Shown here in pieces: positions 1-9,572 of a stretch of 17,860 nucleotides of DNA. The stretch covers positions 1 through 17,860 of the forward strand of contig CAJBXY010000109.1 of the NCBI GenBank assembly GCA_903959665.1, in the 5' to 3' direction. Positions within the stretch are counted from its first letter, which is position 1, and each line of letters starts with the position of its first letter. The notes below the pieces were generated by a model. The model made no database searches. It saw nothing but the letters and a program-made list of their open reading frames with translations, and was not told where the DNA came from. The position numbers and the translations under genes were made by a program. This DNA comes from an uncultured Solirubrobacterales bacterium (GTDB taxonomy: Bacteria; Actinomycetota; Thermoleophilia; Solirubrobacterales; Solirubrobacteraceae).

Positions 1-301
1 CGAGATCCCTGAGTCGATTGAGATTTCGGTGGCAAGCCTGAACATCGGTGAGACCGCTCAGCTTTCGACCGCTGTGGTTCCTGCTGGCGTAACGCTGCTT
101 GACGAAGACGATCTGGTTGTCGTCTCGATGCTCGCTCCGCGACTCGAGGTCGAGGAGACGATCGAAGAGGAGACGGAACTGATCGGCGAGGACGGCGAAC
201 CGGTCGAGCCTGCTGGCGACGAGGGCGAAGATGGTGGCGGCGATGGCGGCGGCGATGGTGGCGGCGATGGCGGCGGCGAGTCCGGCGACGACGCTGGCTA
301 G
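1..301 (+). CDS. rplY: 50S ribosomal protein L25 (TL5/CTC family), C-terminal part
   Basis: Only the end of this gene is in the window; the frame is open from base 2 to the TAG at 299-301, giving about 99 residues. L25/CTC proteins bind 5S rRNA in the large ribosomal subunit. The visible part matches the C-terminal beta domain of long L25 (TL5 type): IPESIEISV, LNIGETAQLS, PAGVTLLDEDDLVV and MLAPR. After this come an acidic stretch and a Gly/Asp tail with four perfect GGGD-like units. Acidic tails are common in actinobacterial L25, but one this regular is less usual. Position directly before pth is the conserved arrangement in Actinobacteria and Firmicutes. The product is well supported; the N-terminal 5S-binding domain lies outside the window. 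Confidence 0.9.
   Translation, partial: EIPESIEISVASLNIGETAQLSTAVVPAGVTLLDEDDLVVVSMLAPRLEVEETIEEETELIGEDGEPVEPAGDEGEDGGGDGGGDGGGDGGGESGDDAG
230..277 (+). repeat. 12-bp tandem repeat encoding the Gly-Asp tail of L25
   Basis: Four in-frame copies of a 12-bp unit (GATGGTGGCGGC or GATGGCGGCGGC) each encode D-G-G-G. The copies alternate between GGT and GGC at the first Gly codon, a pattern that suggests duplication of a 24-bp pair. A partial further unit follows as GAG. It probably forms a flexible acidic tail. Confidence 0.85.
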
Positions 302-317
302 CCCGCGCCTCGCGCCG

Positions 318-323
318 TAGCAT
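318..323 (+). promoter_or_regulatory. -10 box (TAGCAT) of pth, probably leaderless
   Basis: TAGCAT ends 7 nt before the GTG start at 331, and no Shine-Dalgarno sequence is present. The spacing would put the transcription start at or next to the start codon. It belongs to a series of ten similar sites in this window. Because pth lies in a housekeeping run, this may be an internal promoter. Confidence 0.5.
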
Positions 324-330
324 CAAGTCA

Positions 331-933
331 GTGGGCCGCTTCTTCTCTCGTTCTGAACCCGTCGACTGGCTGATCGTCGGCCTCGGCAACCCTGGCGCCG
401 GTTATGAATGGACACCGCACAACGTCGGCTTTCAGGTCATCTCCGAGCTTTCGAAGCGCTGGGATCTTGGCCGCCCAAAGAAGAGTTTCAACGGATTGAT
501 CGTCAGCGGCCGCGTTGGCCCGCTCGGTGGCCCGGCCGTCCGCGTTGCCTTGCTTGAACCACTGACCTACATGAATGAGTCGGGAACATCGGCTGGGCCG
601 GCACGAGGCGCTCTGAAGCTTGAGCTCGATCACGTGCTCGTGATCCACGACGAGATCGACCTCCCGTTCGGCCAGCTTCAGGCACGGATCGGCGGTGGCC
701 TTGCAGGCCATAACGGGCTGAGGTCTCTGCGCAAAGGCTTTGGTTCCGAGCAGTTCGGGCGGCTGCGAATCGGCGTCGGCCGGCCTGCGACAACCGACTC
801 GGCGAGCGTCTCCGATTATGTGCTCGGCCGCTGGCAGCAGCCTGAAACCGAGGTTGACGCGCTGGTCGCCGCGGCCAGTGACTTGACTGAGCAGATCGTG
901 CTGGGCCAGGCTGCGCTGAGCGGCTCGGCGTAG
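331..933 (+). CDS. pth: peptidyl-tRNA hydrolase
   Basis: This cytoplasmic enzyme cleaves the ester bond between peptide and tRNA in prematurely released peptidyl-tRNAs and so recycles tRNA. The 200-residue protein is of normal length for bacterial Pth. Family active-site positions are all visible: N20 in GLGNPG, catalytic H30 in TPHNVG, N82 in TYMN, D107 in VIHDEIDLP and N128 in GHNGLRS (corresponding to N10, H20, N68, D93 and N114 of E. coli Pth). The GTG start at 331 is chosen because TAGCAT lies 7 nt upstream and the first GLGNPG motif follows soon after; there is no SD. It sits 29 nt after the rplY stop and 11 nt before mfd, matching the rplY-pth-mfd order of Actinobacteria and Bacillus. 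Confidence 0.96.
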   Translation: MGRFFSRSEPVDWLIVGLGNPGAGYEWTPHNVGFQVISELSKRWDLGRPKKSFNGLIVSGRVGPLGGPAVRVALLEPLTYMNESGTSAGPARGALKLELDHVLVIHDEIDLPFGQLQARIGGGLAGHNGLRSLRKGFGSEQFGRLRIGVGRPATTDSASVSDYVLGRWQQPETEVDALVAAASDLTEQIVLGQAALSGSA

Positions 934-944
934 GGGAGGCGGCG

Positions 945-4295
<3,351 letters not shown>

Positions 4296-4322
4296 CGCGG
4301 CGCGCAGCAGCTCTCTAGCGCC

Positions 4323-4328
4323 TATTAT
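4323..4328 (+). promoter_or_regulatory. possible -10 box (TATTAT) before the PpiC-type lipoprotein gene
   Basis: TATTAT ends 10 nt before the ATG at 4339, the same geometry as the leaderless boxes elsewhere in the window, but a GAGGA SD-like sequence (4330-4334) lies between box and ATG. No -35 is visible. Either signal could be fortuitous. Confidence 0.35.
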
Positions 4329-4338
4329 CGAGGAACTT

Positions 4339-5493
4339 ATGACTCATTCTCACCGTTTTCTGGCGCTCGGCGCCGCAGCCATCTCAGCCTTCGCTTTCGC
4401 GTCATGCGGCGGCGTCTCCGACAGCGATGTTGCTTCGATCGACGGAACGACGATCTCGAAGACGACCTTTAACCGCTGGGTCACGGTGGCCGCCAGCGCC
4501 TCGCAGGATCCAACCGCCAAGGGTGCAGGCGCTCCCGACCCGCCCAACTACGTCAAGTGCATCGCCGCCAAGAAGGCCGCCGCTCCAGAGCCGGTCAAGG
4601 GCCAGCCCGACCCAACCGATGCCGAGTTCAAGAAGCAGTGTGCCGATCAGTACACGCAGCTAAAAGATCAGGTCATGACCTTCCTAATCCGTTCTACTTG
4701 GCTTGAGCTGCAGGCCGACGAGGCGGGGATCGACATCACCGACGCCAAGGTTCAGGCTGAGTTTGACAAGGCACGCAAGCAGGCCTTCCCGACCGCCAAG
4801 CAGTACGCGGACTTCCTCAAGAGCTCAGGCCAGACCGAGGCCGACCTGCTCTTCCGCCAGCGCTCGCAGATGCTTGAGAAGGCGATCACCGACCAGGTTC
4901 AGAAGGCTTCGAAGACCGCCACGCCGGAAGAGATTTCGGCTTACTACAACAAGAACCAGGCTCAGTTCACGCAGCCGGCAACGCGCGACCTCAACGTGAT
5001 CCTGACGAAGACCGAGGCTCAGGCAGAGAAGGCCAAGGCTGCGCTCGAGGGCGGGGATTCATTCGCCTCAGTTGCCAACGAGTACTCAATCGACGCAACT
5101 TCGAAGAAGGACGGCGGAAAGCTTCCCGCTGTAGCGCAGGGCTCGCAGGAAGGCGCCTTCGACAAGGCGATCTTCAGCGCCCCGCTGAACAAGGTTGCTG
5201 GCCCGGTCAAGACGAGCCTCGGCTACTACGTCTTCGAGGTCACGAAGGAGACGCCGAAGAAGGTTCAAACCGAAGCCCAGGCGCAGAAGTCGATCCAGCA
5301 GATCGTCGTCTCCGAGAAGTCGCAGAAGTCGCTGGCGGCGTTCGGCAAGACCTACCAGACGCGTTGGAAGGCGCTGACCGAGTGTCAGACCGGCTACATC
5401 GTCGCCGACTGCAATAACTACAAGGCGCCGAAGACCCCGGCCACCGCTCCTGGCCAGCCGGCAGCGCCTGTCGCTCCGCCATCCGGCGGCTGA
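4339..5493 (+). CDS. PpiC/SurA-type peptidyl-prolyl isomerase lipoprotein
   Basis: Predicted extracytoplasmic foldase anchored to the membrane by lipid, like PrsA/SurA, helping secreted proteins fold. The 384-residue protein begins with a short signal peptide and a lipobox-like FASC with Cys at position 23. A SurA_N-like helical region follows (ASIDGTTISKTTFNRW, then Lys/Gln-rich helices). A parvulin-like rotamase domain lies at about 214-306, with the family landmarks GGDSFASVANEYS, KKDGGKL, FDKAIF and LGYYVFEV. The tail is Pro/Ala-rich. ATG 4339 has GAGGA 4 nt upstream. It lies between mfd and mazG; M. tuberculosis has a lipoprotein gene in this neighbourhood too, though not necessarily the same family. 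Whether it is an active isomerase or only a chaperone cannot be told from sequence. Confidence 0.88.
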   Translation: MTHSHRFLALGAAAISAFAFASCGGVSDSDVASIDGTTISKTTFNRWVTVAASASQDPTAKGAGAPDPPNYVKCIAAKKAAAPEPVKGQPDPTDAEFKKQCADQYTQLKDQVMTFLIRSTWLELQADEAGIDITDAKVQAEFDKARKQAFPTAKQYADFLKSSGQTEADLLFRQRSQMLEKAITDQVQKASKTATPEEISAYYNKNQAQFTQPATRDLNVILTKTEAQAEKAKAALEGGDSFASVANEYSIDATSKKDGGKLPAVAQGSQEGAFDKAIFSAPLNKVAGPVKTSLGYYVFEVTKETPKKVQTEAQAQKSIQQIVVSEKSQKSLAAFGKTYQTRWKALTECQTGYIVADCNNYKAPKTPATAPGQPAAPVAPPSGG

Positions 5494-5535
5494 TCACCAA
5501 GCGCCGCTCGGTGAGCGACGCTGGAGGCTAGCGCC

Positions 5536-6324
5536 GTGAGCCGCGAACAGATCGAAGCGTCGCTCGGGCGGCTCGACGAGCTGACCCGCAAGCTGCGGGT
5601 CGAATGCCCGTGGGATCGCGAACAGACCGCGCGAACAATCGTTCCGCACACCGTCGAAGAGGCCTACGAGCTGGCCGACGCCGCCAATTCGGGCGACGAC
5701 GCGGCGCTCGTCGATGAGCTCGGTGACGTGCTCTTCCAGGTTTACTTCCTCTCGCTGCTGCTTGAGGAGCGGGGCGTCAGCGATCTTGGCGAGGTCGCCG
5801 ATCACTGCCGTGAGAAACTGATCCGCCGCCATCCGCACATCTTCGGCGAGGTTGAGGTTGACGGCAGCGGCGAGGTGCTGCGTAACTGGGATCAGATCAA
5901 GCGCAGCGAGCCCGGCCGCGGCGATTCGATCTTCGGCTCGCTGCCGGAGAACCTGCCGGGCCCGCTGGAGGCGCGCCGCGTCCAGCGCCGCGCAGCATCG
6001 AGCGGCTTCGACCCGCTCGACAGGGACGAAGCGATCGCTGCGCTCGGTGATCAGCTTGAGGCGGTCGCTCAGCTCGGCGAGCCGTTGCCCGGCGACGAGC
6101 AGAGCTTTGAGCGGGTCGGCGACCTGCTGTTCGCCGCGGTAAACGTTGCGCGGCGCCTGAAGGTTGACCCTGAGCTGTCGCTGAAGGCTTCAACCGGCCG
6201 TTTCCGCGCCCGGCTCGAAGCGGCAGAGGAGTTGGCCCGCAGCGCAGGGCTGAGCTGGAATGAATTAGAACTAGATCAACAGCTCGAGCTTTACGCGCGG
6301 GCGCTAATGACAGAGGACCAATGA
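5536..6324 (+). CDS. mazG: nucleoside triphosphate pyrophosphohydrolase MazG
   Basis: MazG hydrolyses (d)NTPs to NMP and pyrophosphate, removing non-canonical nucleotides and, in some bacteria, tuning the stringent response. The 262 residues match the two-domain E. coli-type protein (about 263). The N-terminal domain keeps the metal-binding ExxE...ExxD signature: EEAYE (41-45) and DELGD (60-64). The linker KRSEPGRGDSIFGSLP and PLEARRVQRRA...GFD are typical of the family. The second domain carries ERVGDLLFAAVN (192-203). Start GTG 5536 has SD GGAGG (5523-5527, 8-nt spacer). Its TGA overlaps the enolase ATG as ATGA, so the two are likely translationally coupled. The mazG-eno order is conserved in Actinobacteria including M. 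tuberculosis. Confidence 0.94.
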   Translation: MSREQIEASLGRLDELTRKLRVECPWDREQTARTIVPHTVEEAYELADAANSGDDAALVDELGDVLFQVYFLSLLLEERGVSDLGEVADHCREKLIRRHPHIFGEVEVDGSGEVLRNWDQIKRSEPGRGDSIFGSLPENLPGPLEARRVQRRAASSGFDPLDRDEAIAALGDQLEAVAQLGEPLPGDEQSFERVGDLLFAAVNVARRLKVDPELSLKASTGRFRARLEAAEELARSAGLSWNELELDQQLELYARALMTEDQ

Positions 6325-7595
6325 CAAAGATCAGCAGCGTTCACGCCCGCCAAATTCTTGACAGCCGCGGCAACCCAACCGTCGAGGTTGACGTTCTTCT
6401 CGAAGGCGGCGCTAGCGGCCGCGCTGCCGTCCCCTCCGGCGCCTCAACCGGCGAGTTCGAAGCGACCGAACTACGCGACGGCGGCGCGCCGTGGGGAGGC
6501 AAGGGGGTAACTCAGGCTGTGGCCAACGTCAACGGCGAGCTTGCCGCCGGCGCAACAGGGCTCGACGCCTCCGATCAGCGCGCGCTCGACGAGGCGCTGA
6601 TCGCTCTTGACGGCACTCCGAATAAGTCGCGGCTCGGTGCAAACGCGATCCTCGGCGTTTCGCTGGCCTGCGCTCACGCCGCTGCCGCCAGCGCGCAGCA
6701 GCCACTCTGGCGCTACCTCGGTGGAGCCGACGCCAGCATCCTGCCGGTGCCGATGATGAACGTCCTCAACGGCGGCGCCCACGCCGACAACCGCGTCGAT
6801 TTCCAAGAGTTCATGATCGTTCCCTGCGGCGCAGCCTCGTTCGGGGAGGCGCTCCGCGTGGGGGCTGAGGTCTTCCACGCGCTGAAGGCGACGTTGAAGC
6901 TGCGCGGGCTGAACACGGCCGGCGGCGACGAGGGCGGCTTCGCCCCTGACCTCGGCTCCAACGAGGAGGCGCTCCAGGTACTAGTCGAGGGGATCGAGGC
7001 GGCCGGCTACCGCCCCGGCGAGGACGTCGGCATCGCGCTCGATCCGGCAACGAGCGAGATTTTCGAGGATGGCAGCTACTCGCTCGCGCATGAGGGCCGC
7101 GTGCTCAGCTCGGCCGAGATGGCCGACTATTGGGCGCAGATGGCTGCGCGTTACCCGATTCTTTCGATCGAAGACGGGATGGACGAGGAGGATTGGGACG
7201 GCTGGAAGCAGCTGACCGAGAAGATCGGCGAGACGGTGCAGCTCGTCGGAGACGACCTTTTCGTCACCAACACCGAGCGGCTTGGGCGCGGCATCGAGCT
7301 GGCGGTTGGCAACTCGATCCTGATCAAGGTCAACCAGATCGGAACGCTGACTGAAACGCTCGACGCGATCGCGATGGCTCGCGACGCCGGTTACAGCGCC
7401 GTGATGTCGCACCGCTCCGGCGAGACAGAGGACACGACGATCGCCGACCTCGCAGTAGCGACCGGCTGTGGCCAGATCAAGACCGGCGCGCCGTCCCGCT
7501 CCGATCGGGTCGCCAAGTACAACCAGCTGCTGCGGATCGAAGAGGCGCTAGGTGATCGCGCCGTCTACCCGGGGCGCTCGGTCTTCCGCAGCTAG
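6321..7595 (+). CDS. eno: enolase (phosphopyruvate hydratase)
   Basis: Cytoplasmic glycolytic enzyme that dehydrates 2-phosphoglycerate to phosphoenolpyruvate. The 424 residues are of normal bacterial length. Visible landmarks are the mobile loop SGASTGE (39-45), the catalytic acid region GDEGGF with E204, Mg ligands D241, E284 (SIEDGMDE) and D311 (VGDDLFVTN), the catalytic base K336 in the signature ILIKVNQIGTLTET, SHRSGETED (363-371), and K387 in GQIKTGAPSRSDR. One oddity is ALDPATSE, where many enolases have ALDVAASE. The start overlaps the mazG stop by 4 nt. Enolase is therefore probably expressed partly from the housekeeping run upstream. Confidence 0.98.
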   Translation: MTKISSVHARQILDSRGNPTVEVDVLLEGGASGRAAVPSGASTGEFEATELRDGGAPWGGKGVTQAVANVNGELAAGATGLDASDQRALDEALIALDGTPNKSRLGANAILGVSLACAHAAAASAQQPLWRYLGGADASILPVPMMNVLNGGAHADNRVDFQEFMIVPCGAASFGEALRVGAEVFHALKATLKLRGLNTAGGDEGGFAPDLGSNEEALQVLVEGIEAAGYRPGEDVGIALDPATSEIFEDGSYSLAHEGRVLSSAEMADYWAQMAARYPILSIEDGMDEEDWDGWKQLTEKIGETVQLVGDDLFVTNTERLGRGIELAVGNSILIKVNQIGTLTETLDAIAMARDAGYSAVMSHRSGETEDTTIADLAVATGCGQIKTGAPSRSDRVAKYNQLLRIEEALGDRAVYPGRSVFRS

Positions 7596-7666
7596 CGGCA
7601 GCGCAGGGTTTCGACCCGGAAAAATTGCTTGGAAGGAGTTCCGCCGGCGGCCGCGAACGTGCGCTT

Positions 7667-8044
7667 ATGACTTCTCGCAGCGCAACCGTCCGTCAGCGCC
7701 CCGATCATCGCCCGCTGCTGCCGCGGCCGCGGCTGATTGAAGGTCGGCCGGCAGGTTCGAGTGGGATCCGCTGGGATCGGATCGCTCGCCTCCTCGTGCT
7801 TGGCGTCTGTCTGCTTGTGATGCTGCTTTACGTGCGGCCGGTGGTGGCGATCTTCTCGGCACGGGGCGAGGCGACTACGCGCAAGAGCGAGCTGACAAAG
7901 CTTCAGCGCGAGAACACCGCACTGACCGGCCGAGTTGAGGCGCTGAAGAATCCGGCCGCATTGGAGCGCGAAGCAAGAAGCCTCGGCATGGTTAAGCCTG
8001 GCGAGAAGGCTTACGTGATCAAGGGGCTGCCGGGCAGCCCTTAG
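7667..8044 (+). CDS. FtsB/DivIC-family septum formation initiator
   Basis: Bitopic divisome protein that forms a coiled-coil complex with FtsL and FtsQ/DivIB at the septum. From ATG 7667 it has 125 residues: a basic, Pro-rich cytoplasmic N-terminus, one membrane helix (about 39-64), a coiled coil (about 67-93, including LTKLQRENTALTGRVEAL) and the family ending AREARSLGMVKPGEKAYVI-like, seen here as REARSLGMVKPGEKAYVI. Its place after eno matches Rv1024 after eno in M. tuberculosis. The start is uncertain: an upstream TTG at 7625 would add 14 residues, and the best SD (GGAAGGAG, 7631-7638) suits neither start. I prefer ATG. The symbol is left blank because ftsB and divIC names both apply. Confidence 0.85.
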   Translation: MTSRSATVRQRPDHRPLLPRPRLIEGRPAGSSGIRWDRIARLLVLGVCLLVMLLYVRPVVAIFSARGEATTRKSELTKLQRENTALTGRVEALKNPAALEREARSLGMVKPGEKAYVIKGLPGSP

Positions 8045-8055
8045 TCGGCCGGCGC

Positions 8056-8061
8056 TACTCT
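8056..8061 (+). promoter_or_regulatory. -10 box (TACTCT), probably leaderless start at 8069
   Basis: TACTCT ends 7 nt before GTG 8069, with no SD sequence between. The box lies 11 nt after the stop codon of the FtsB-like gene, so the small downstream gene may have its own promoter as well as readthrough. Confidence 0.5.
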
Positions 8062-8068
8062 GCGCCGC

Positions 8069-8392
8069 GTGTCATTCGAAACAGCGATCGAGCAGTGGCG
8101 CGAAGGTGAGCGCGTACTTGCCGCCGCGCCGGTTGAGGATCAGCCGGCGCTGCTGCGCGTCGAGGAGGCGCTCGTTGCCGAGCTGCGTCGCCGGCTCGGC
8201 GGCGCCTTCACCGTCGATGAGCTGGTCGAGTTCTATGAGCAGGACAGCTCCTGGTGCATGGAGCTGGCGCTGCGGCTGGAGCCGGAGCTGCCGCAGGCGT
8301 GGGACGCGCGGATCGCCGACGCCGCCTACGCCCGCTACGTCCGCGGCGCCGTTGATTTTGCCGGTGGCCGGCGCCTAGAGCAGAAGCCTTAG
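8069..8392 (+). CDS. small helical protein of unknown function
   Basis: I do not recognise this 107-residue protein. It is predicted to be soluble and mostly helical, with no signal peptide or membrane helix. The composition is rich in Glu, Leu and Ala. The middle contains VDELVEFYEQDSSWCMELALRL, here read as a Trp-Cys-containing amphipathic helix (about residues 50-70), followed by a Pro break and DARIADAAYARYV. In M. tuberculosis the position after the FtsB homologue is held by a DUF501 gene, and this protein does not look like DUF501. It is probably real: codon use resembles the neighbours, the frame fills the gap, and a TACTCT box lies 7 nt before the GTG. Confidence 0.72.
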   Translation: MSFETAIEQWREGERVLAAAPVEDQPALLRVEEALVAELRRRLGGAFTVDELVEFYEQDSSWCMELALRLEPELPQAWDARIADAAYARYVRGAVDFAGGRRLEQKP

Positions 8393-8405
8393 CGCGCGCG
8401 GCCGG

Positions 8406-8984
8406 TCACTCGTCGTCGGCGCGGCGGATCACGATTCGATCGGCTTCAACGGTCACCGTGACGGAGCGCTTGCCGGCCCAGTGCTCGGCGTAAACAGCGT
8501 TCTCTGCGATCGCTGGGTCGAGCCAGAGGCCGTAACCCTCTTCGCCGTGGTCGAAGCTGCCTTCGAGCGTCTTTGCCGCGCTGCGGCGCCCGCGGCCACC
8601 GCGACGGCCGCGGCGCGAGCGGCTTGCCCCGTCGCCGTTGGAGTCGTCGCCGTCCTCGTCTGAATCAGCATCGTCGGGATCCTCTTCGCCGGCGGCGATC
8701 CGTTCGGCGCGCAGTCGCGCCTCTTCTTCAGCCGCCTTGGCCTGCTCGGCCTCCTCGATTTCGAGCGCGGCGGCGACCTGGGCGTCATCGGCGGCGCGAA
8801 GGTCAACGACCTCGTCGAAGCCTGCGACAGCGCCCTCTGAGCTGGTTAGCTCGAACTCCTGCTTAAAGGTTTCAAGCTGCGCTACCGGCACCTCAAGTTG
8901 ATGGGCGATCCATGCGTCGGTGCGGCCTTGGCCCACCCATACGCGGATTTGATTGAGTTGTGGTTTCAAAGATTTTCTAGCCAT
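8406..8984 (-). CDS. unknown protein: HTH-like N-terminus, Arg/Gly tract, C-terminal beta domain
   Basis: This 192-residue cytoplasmic protein has three parts. Residues 1-45 (QIRVWVGQGRTDAWIAHQLEVP) read like a small helix-turn-helix. Residues 60-120 are very acidic and helical, then Asp-rich. Residues 121-134 (SRSRRGRRGGRGRR) form a basic RGG-type tract of the kind found in RNA-binding tails. The last 50 residues (GYGLWLDP, VYAEHW, SVTVTVEADRIVIRR) look like a compact beta domain. The frame is open further upstream, but the extra 36 residues look non-coding; ATG 8984 follows a TAGGGT box by 10 nt. A nucleic-acid-binding role is an inference from the HTH-like and Arg/Gly parts. It is divergent from csrA. 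Confidence 0.78.
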   Translation of the reverse strand: MARKSLKPQLNQIRVWVGQGRTDAWIAHQLEVPVAQLETFKQEFELTSSEGAVAGFDEVVDLRAADDAQVAAALEIEEAEQAKAAEEEARLRAERIAAGEEDPDDADSDEDGDDSNGDGASRSRRGRRGGRGRRSAAKTLEGSFDHGEEGYGLWLDPAIAENAVYAEHWAGKRSVTVTVEADRIVIRRADDE

Positions 8985-8994
8985 TAGGCGCCTG

Positions 8995-9000
8995 ACCCTA
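8995..9000 (-). promoter_or_regulatory. -10 box (TAGGGT) of the 8406-8984 gene
   Basis: On the minus strand TAGGGT ends 10 nt before ATG 8984, and there is no SD between. It supports choosing 8984 over the upstream in-frame start at 9092. Confidence 0.45.
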
Positions 9001-9057
9001 TCGGAGCGGCGAGCCTGCGCGTCGCCCGGCGCGGCGGCCGGGCAGCGAAACTCGCAC

Positions 9058-9087
9058 TTGCGGTGGGGAGCGCGGCGCTGGTAGGTT
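9058..9087 (+). promoter_or_regulatory. csrA promoter (TTGCGG, 18 bp, TAGGTT)
   Basis: TTGCGG (9058-9063) and TAGGTT (9082-9087) are separated by 18 bp, a sigma-A-like arrangement. Transcription would begin near 9094 and give a leader of about 32 nt containing the csrA SD. It contrasts with the SD-less genes, where the -10 box sits next to the start codon. Confidence 0.5.
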
Positions 9088-9125
9088 CGCAAGACGGGGC
9101 GGGTGATCAGGCGAGGAGAGCTGGC

Positions 9126-9323
9126 ATGTTGGTCTTATCGAGAAAAACGAATCAGAGCATCATGATCGGTGATGAGATCGAGATCACGGTTCTCTCTGTA
9201 TCCGGCGAGAAGGTTCGCCTTGGCATCAAGGCGCCGCGCGAAGTGCCGGTCTATCGCGATGAGGTTTACGCCGCCGCCCACGCGCACCAGCGCGAAGCCG
9301 ATCCGGCGCCCCCTATCCCATAA
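9126..9323 (+). CDS. csrA: carbon storage regulator CsrA
   Basis: CsrA is a dimeric RNA-binding protein that recognises GGA in hairpin loops of mRNA leaders and alters translation or stability. The 65-residue protein begins with the canonical MLVLSRK and keeps L4, R6, the IGDEIEITVLSVSGEKVRLGI-type core (residues 14-34), and R44 (VYRDEV), the key RNA-contact Arg; the usual neighbouring His is Tyr here. ATG 9126 has SD AGGAG (9114-9118, 7-nt spacer). The SD itself contains GGA, so self-control is possible. In most Gram-positives csrA sits beside fliW in flagellar operons; no flagellar gene or fliW is seen here. Its 3' end overlaps the convergent membrane-protein gene by 11 nt. Confidence 0.96.
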   Translation: MLVLSRKTNQSIMIGDEIEITVLSVSGEKVRLGIKAPREVPVYRDEVYAAAHAHQREADPAPPIP

Positions 9324-9558
9324 CGATGTAGAGCGTTTCAAACATCGCCACCGTGACAACGACGGCGGTGGCGATCAGCAGCAGCACGAGCATCGCAAAG
9401 CGCAGCGTGCCGTGGCGGTGCTGGCGGTCGAGCCGCCGCACTCTGATGCGCGTTTCAGCGCGATGGTTGATCTCGTGACGACGGACGCGGTCGGCGCGAA
9501 TCTCGGCACGGAACTTGGCCTCAAAGTCGCGCAGACTCTGACGAAGGTGGGTAGCCAT
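9313..9558 (-). CDS. small single-pass membrane protein, unknown function
   Basis: From ATG 9558 this gives 81 residues: a highly charged, Arg/His-rich cytoplasmic helix (about 1-50, with RAEIRADRVRRHEI) and one C-terminal membrane helix (about 52-79, MLVLLLIATAVVV). I do not recognise a family. The start at 9558 is preferred over 9588 because TAATAT lies 8 nt upstream on the minus strand. The charged N-terminus could form a coiled coil. It overlaps csrA tail to tail by 11 nt, and its -10 box overlaps the nuclease stop codon. It is probably real: charge and hydrophobicity segregate sensibly and a promoter-like box is in place. Confidence 0.68.
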   Translation of the reverse strand: MATHLRQSLRDFEAKFRAEIRADRVRRHEINHRAETRIRVRRLDRQHRHGTLRFAMLVLLLIATAVVVTVAMFETLYIVMG

Positions 9559-9566
9559 CAATGCCG

Positions 9567-9572
9567 ATATTA
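9567..9572 (-). promoter_or_regulatory. -10 box (TAATAT) of the small membrane protein gene
   Basis: TAATAT on the minus strand ends 8 nt before ATG 9558 and overlaps the TAA stop (9570-9572) of the upstream nuclease gene. It is the closest match to consensus TATAAT-type boxes in the series. Confidence 0.5.

Noticed and set aside
5494..5514. Imperfect hairpin (TCACC...GGTGA) right after the PpiC-type gene stop codon
   Set aside because: The stem is short with a mismatch, there is no T-tract, and mazG follows closely with its own SD; not convincing as a terminator.
7607..7620. GGGT-TTCG-ACCC hairpin after eno, considered as a terminator
   Set aside because: Only four base pairs and the following stretch is A-rich rather than T-rich on the plus strand.
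8985..9092. N-terminal extension of the 8406-8984 gene to a start at 9092
   Set aside because: The extra 36 residues look like non-coding translation, and a -10-like box sits inside the extension 10 nt before ATG 8984.
9063..9125. Upstream in-frame GTG extending csrA by 21 residues
   Set aside because: CsrA proteins begin at MLVLSRK, and ATG 9126 has a well-placed SD.
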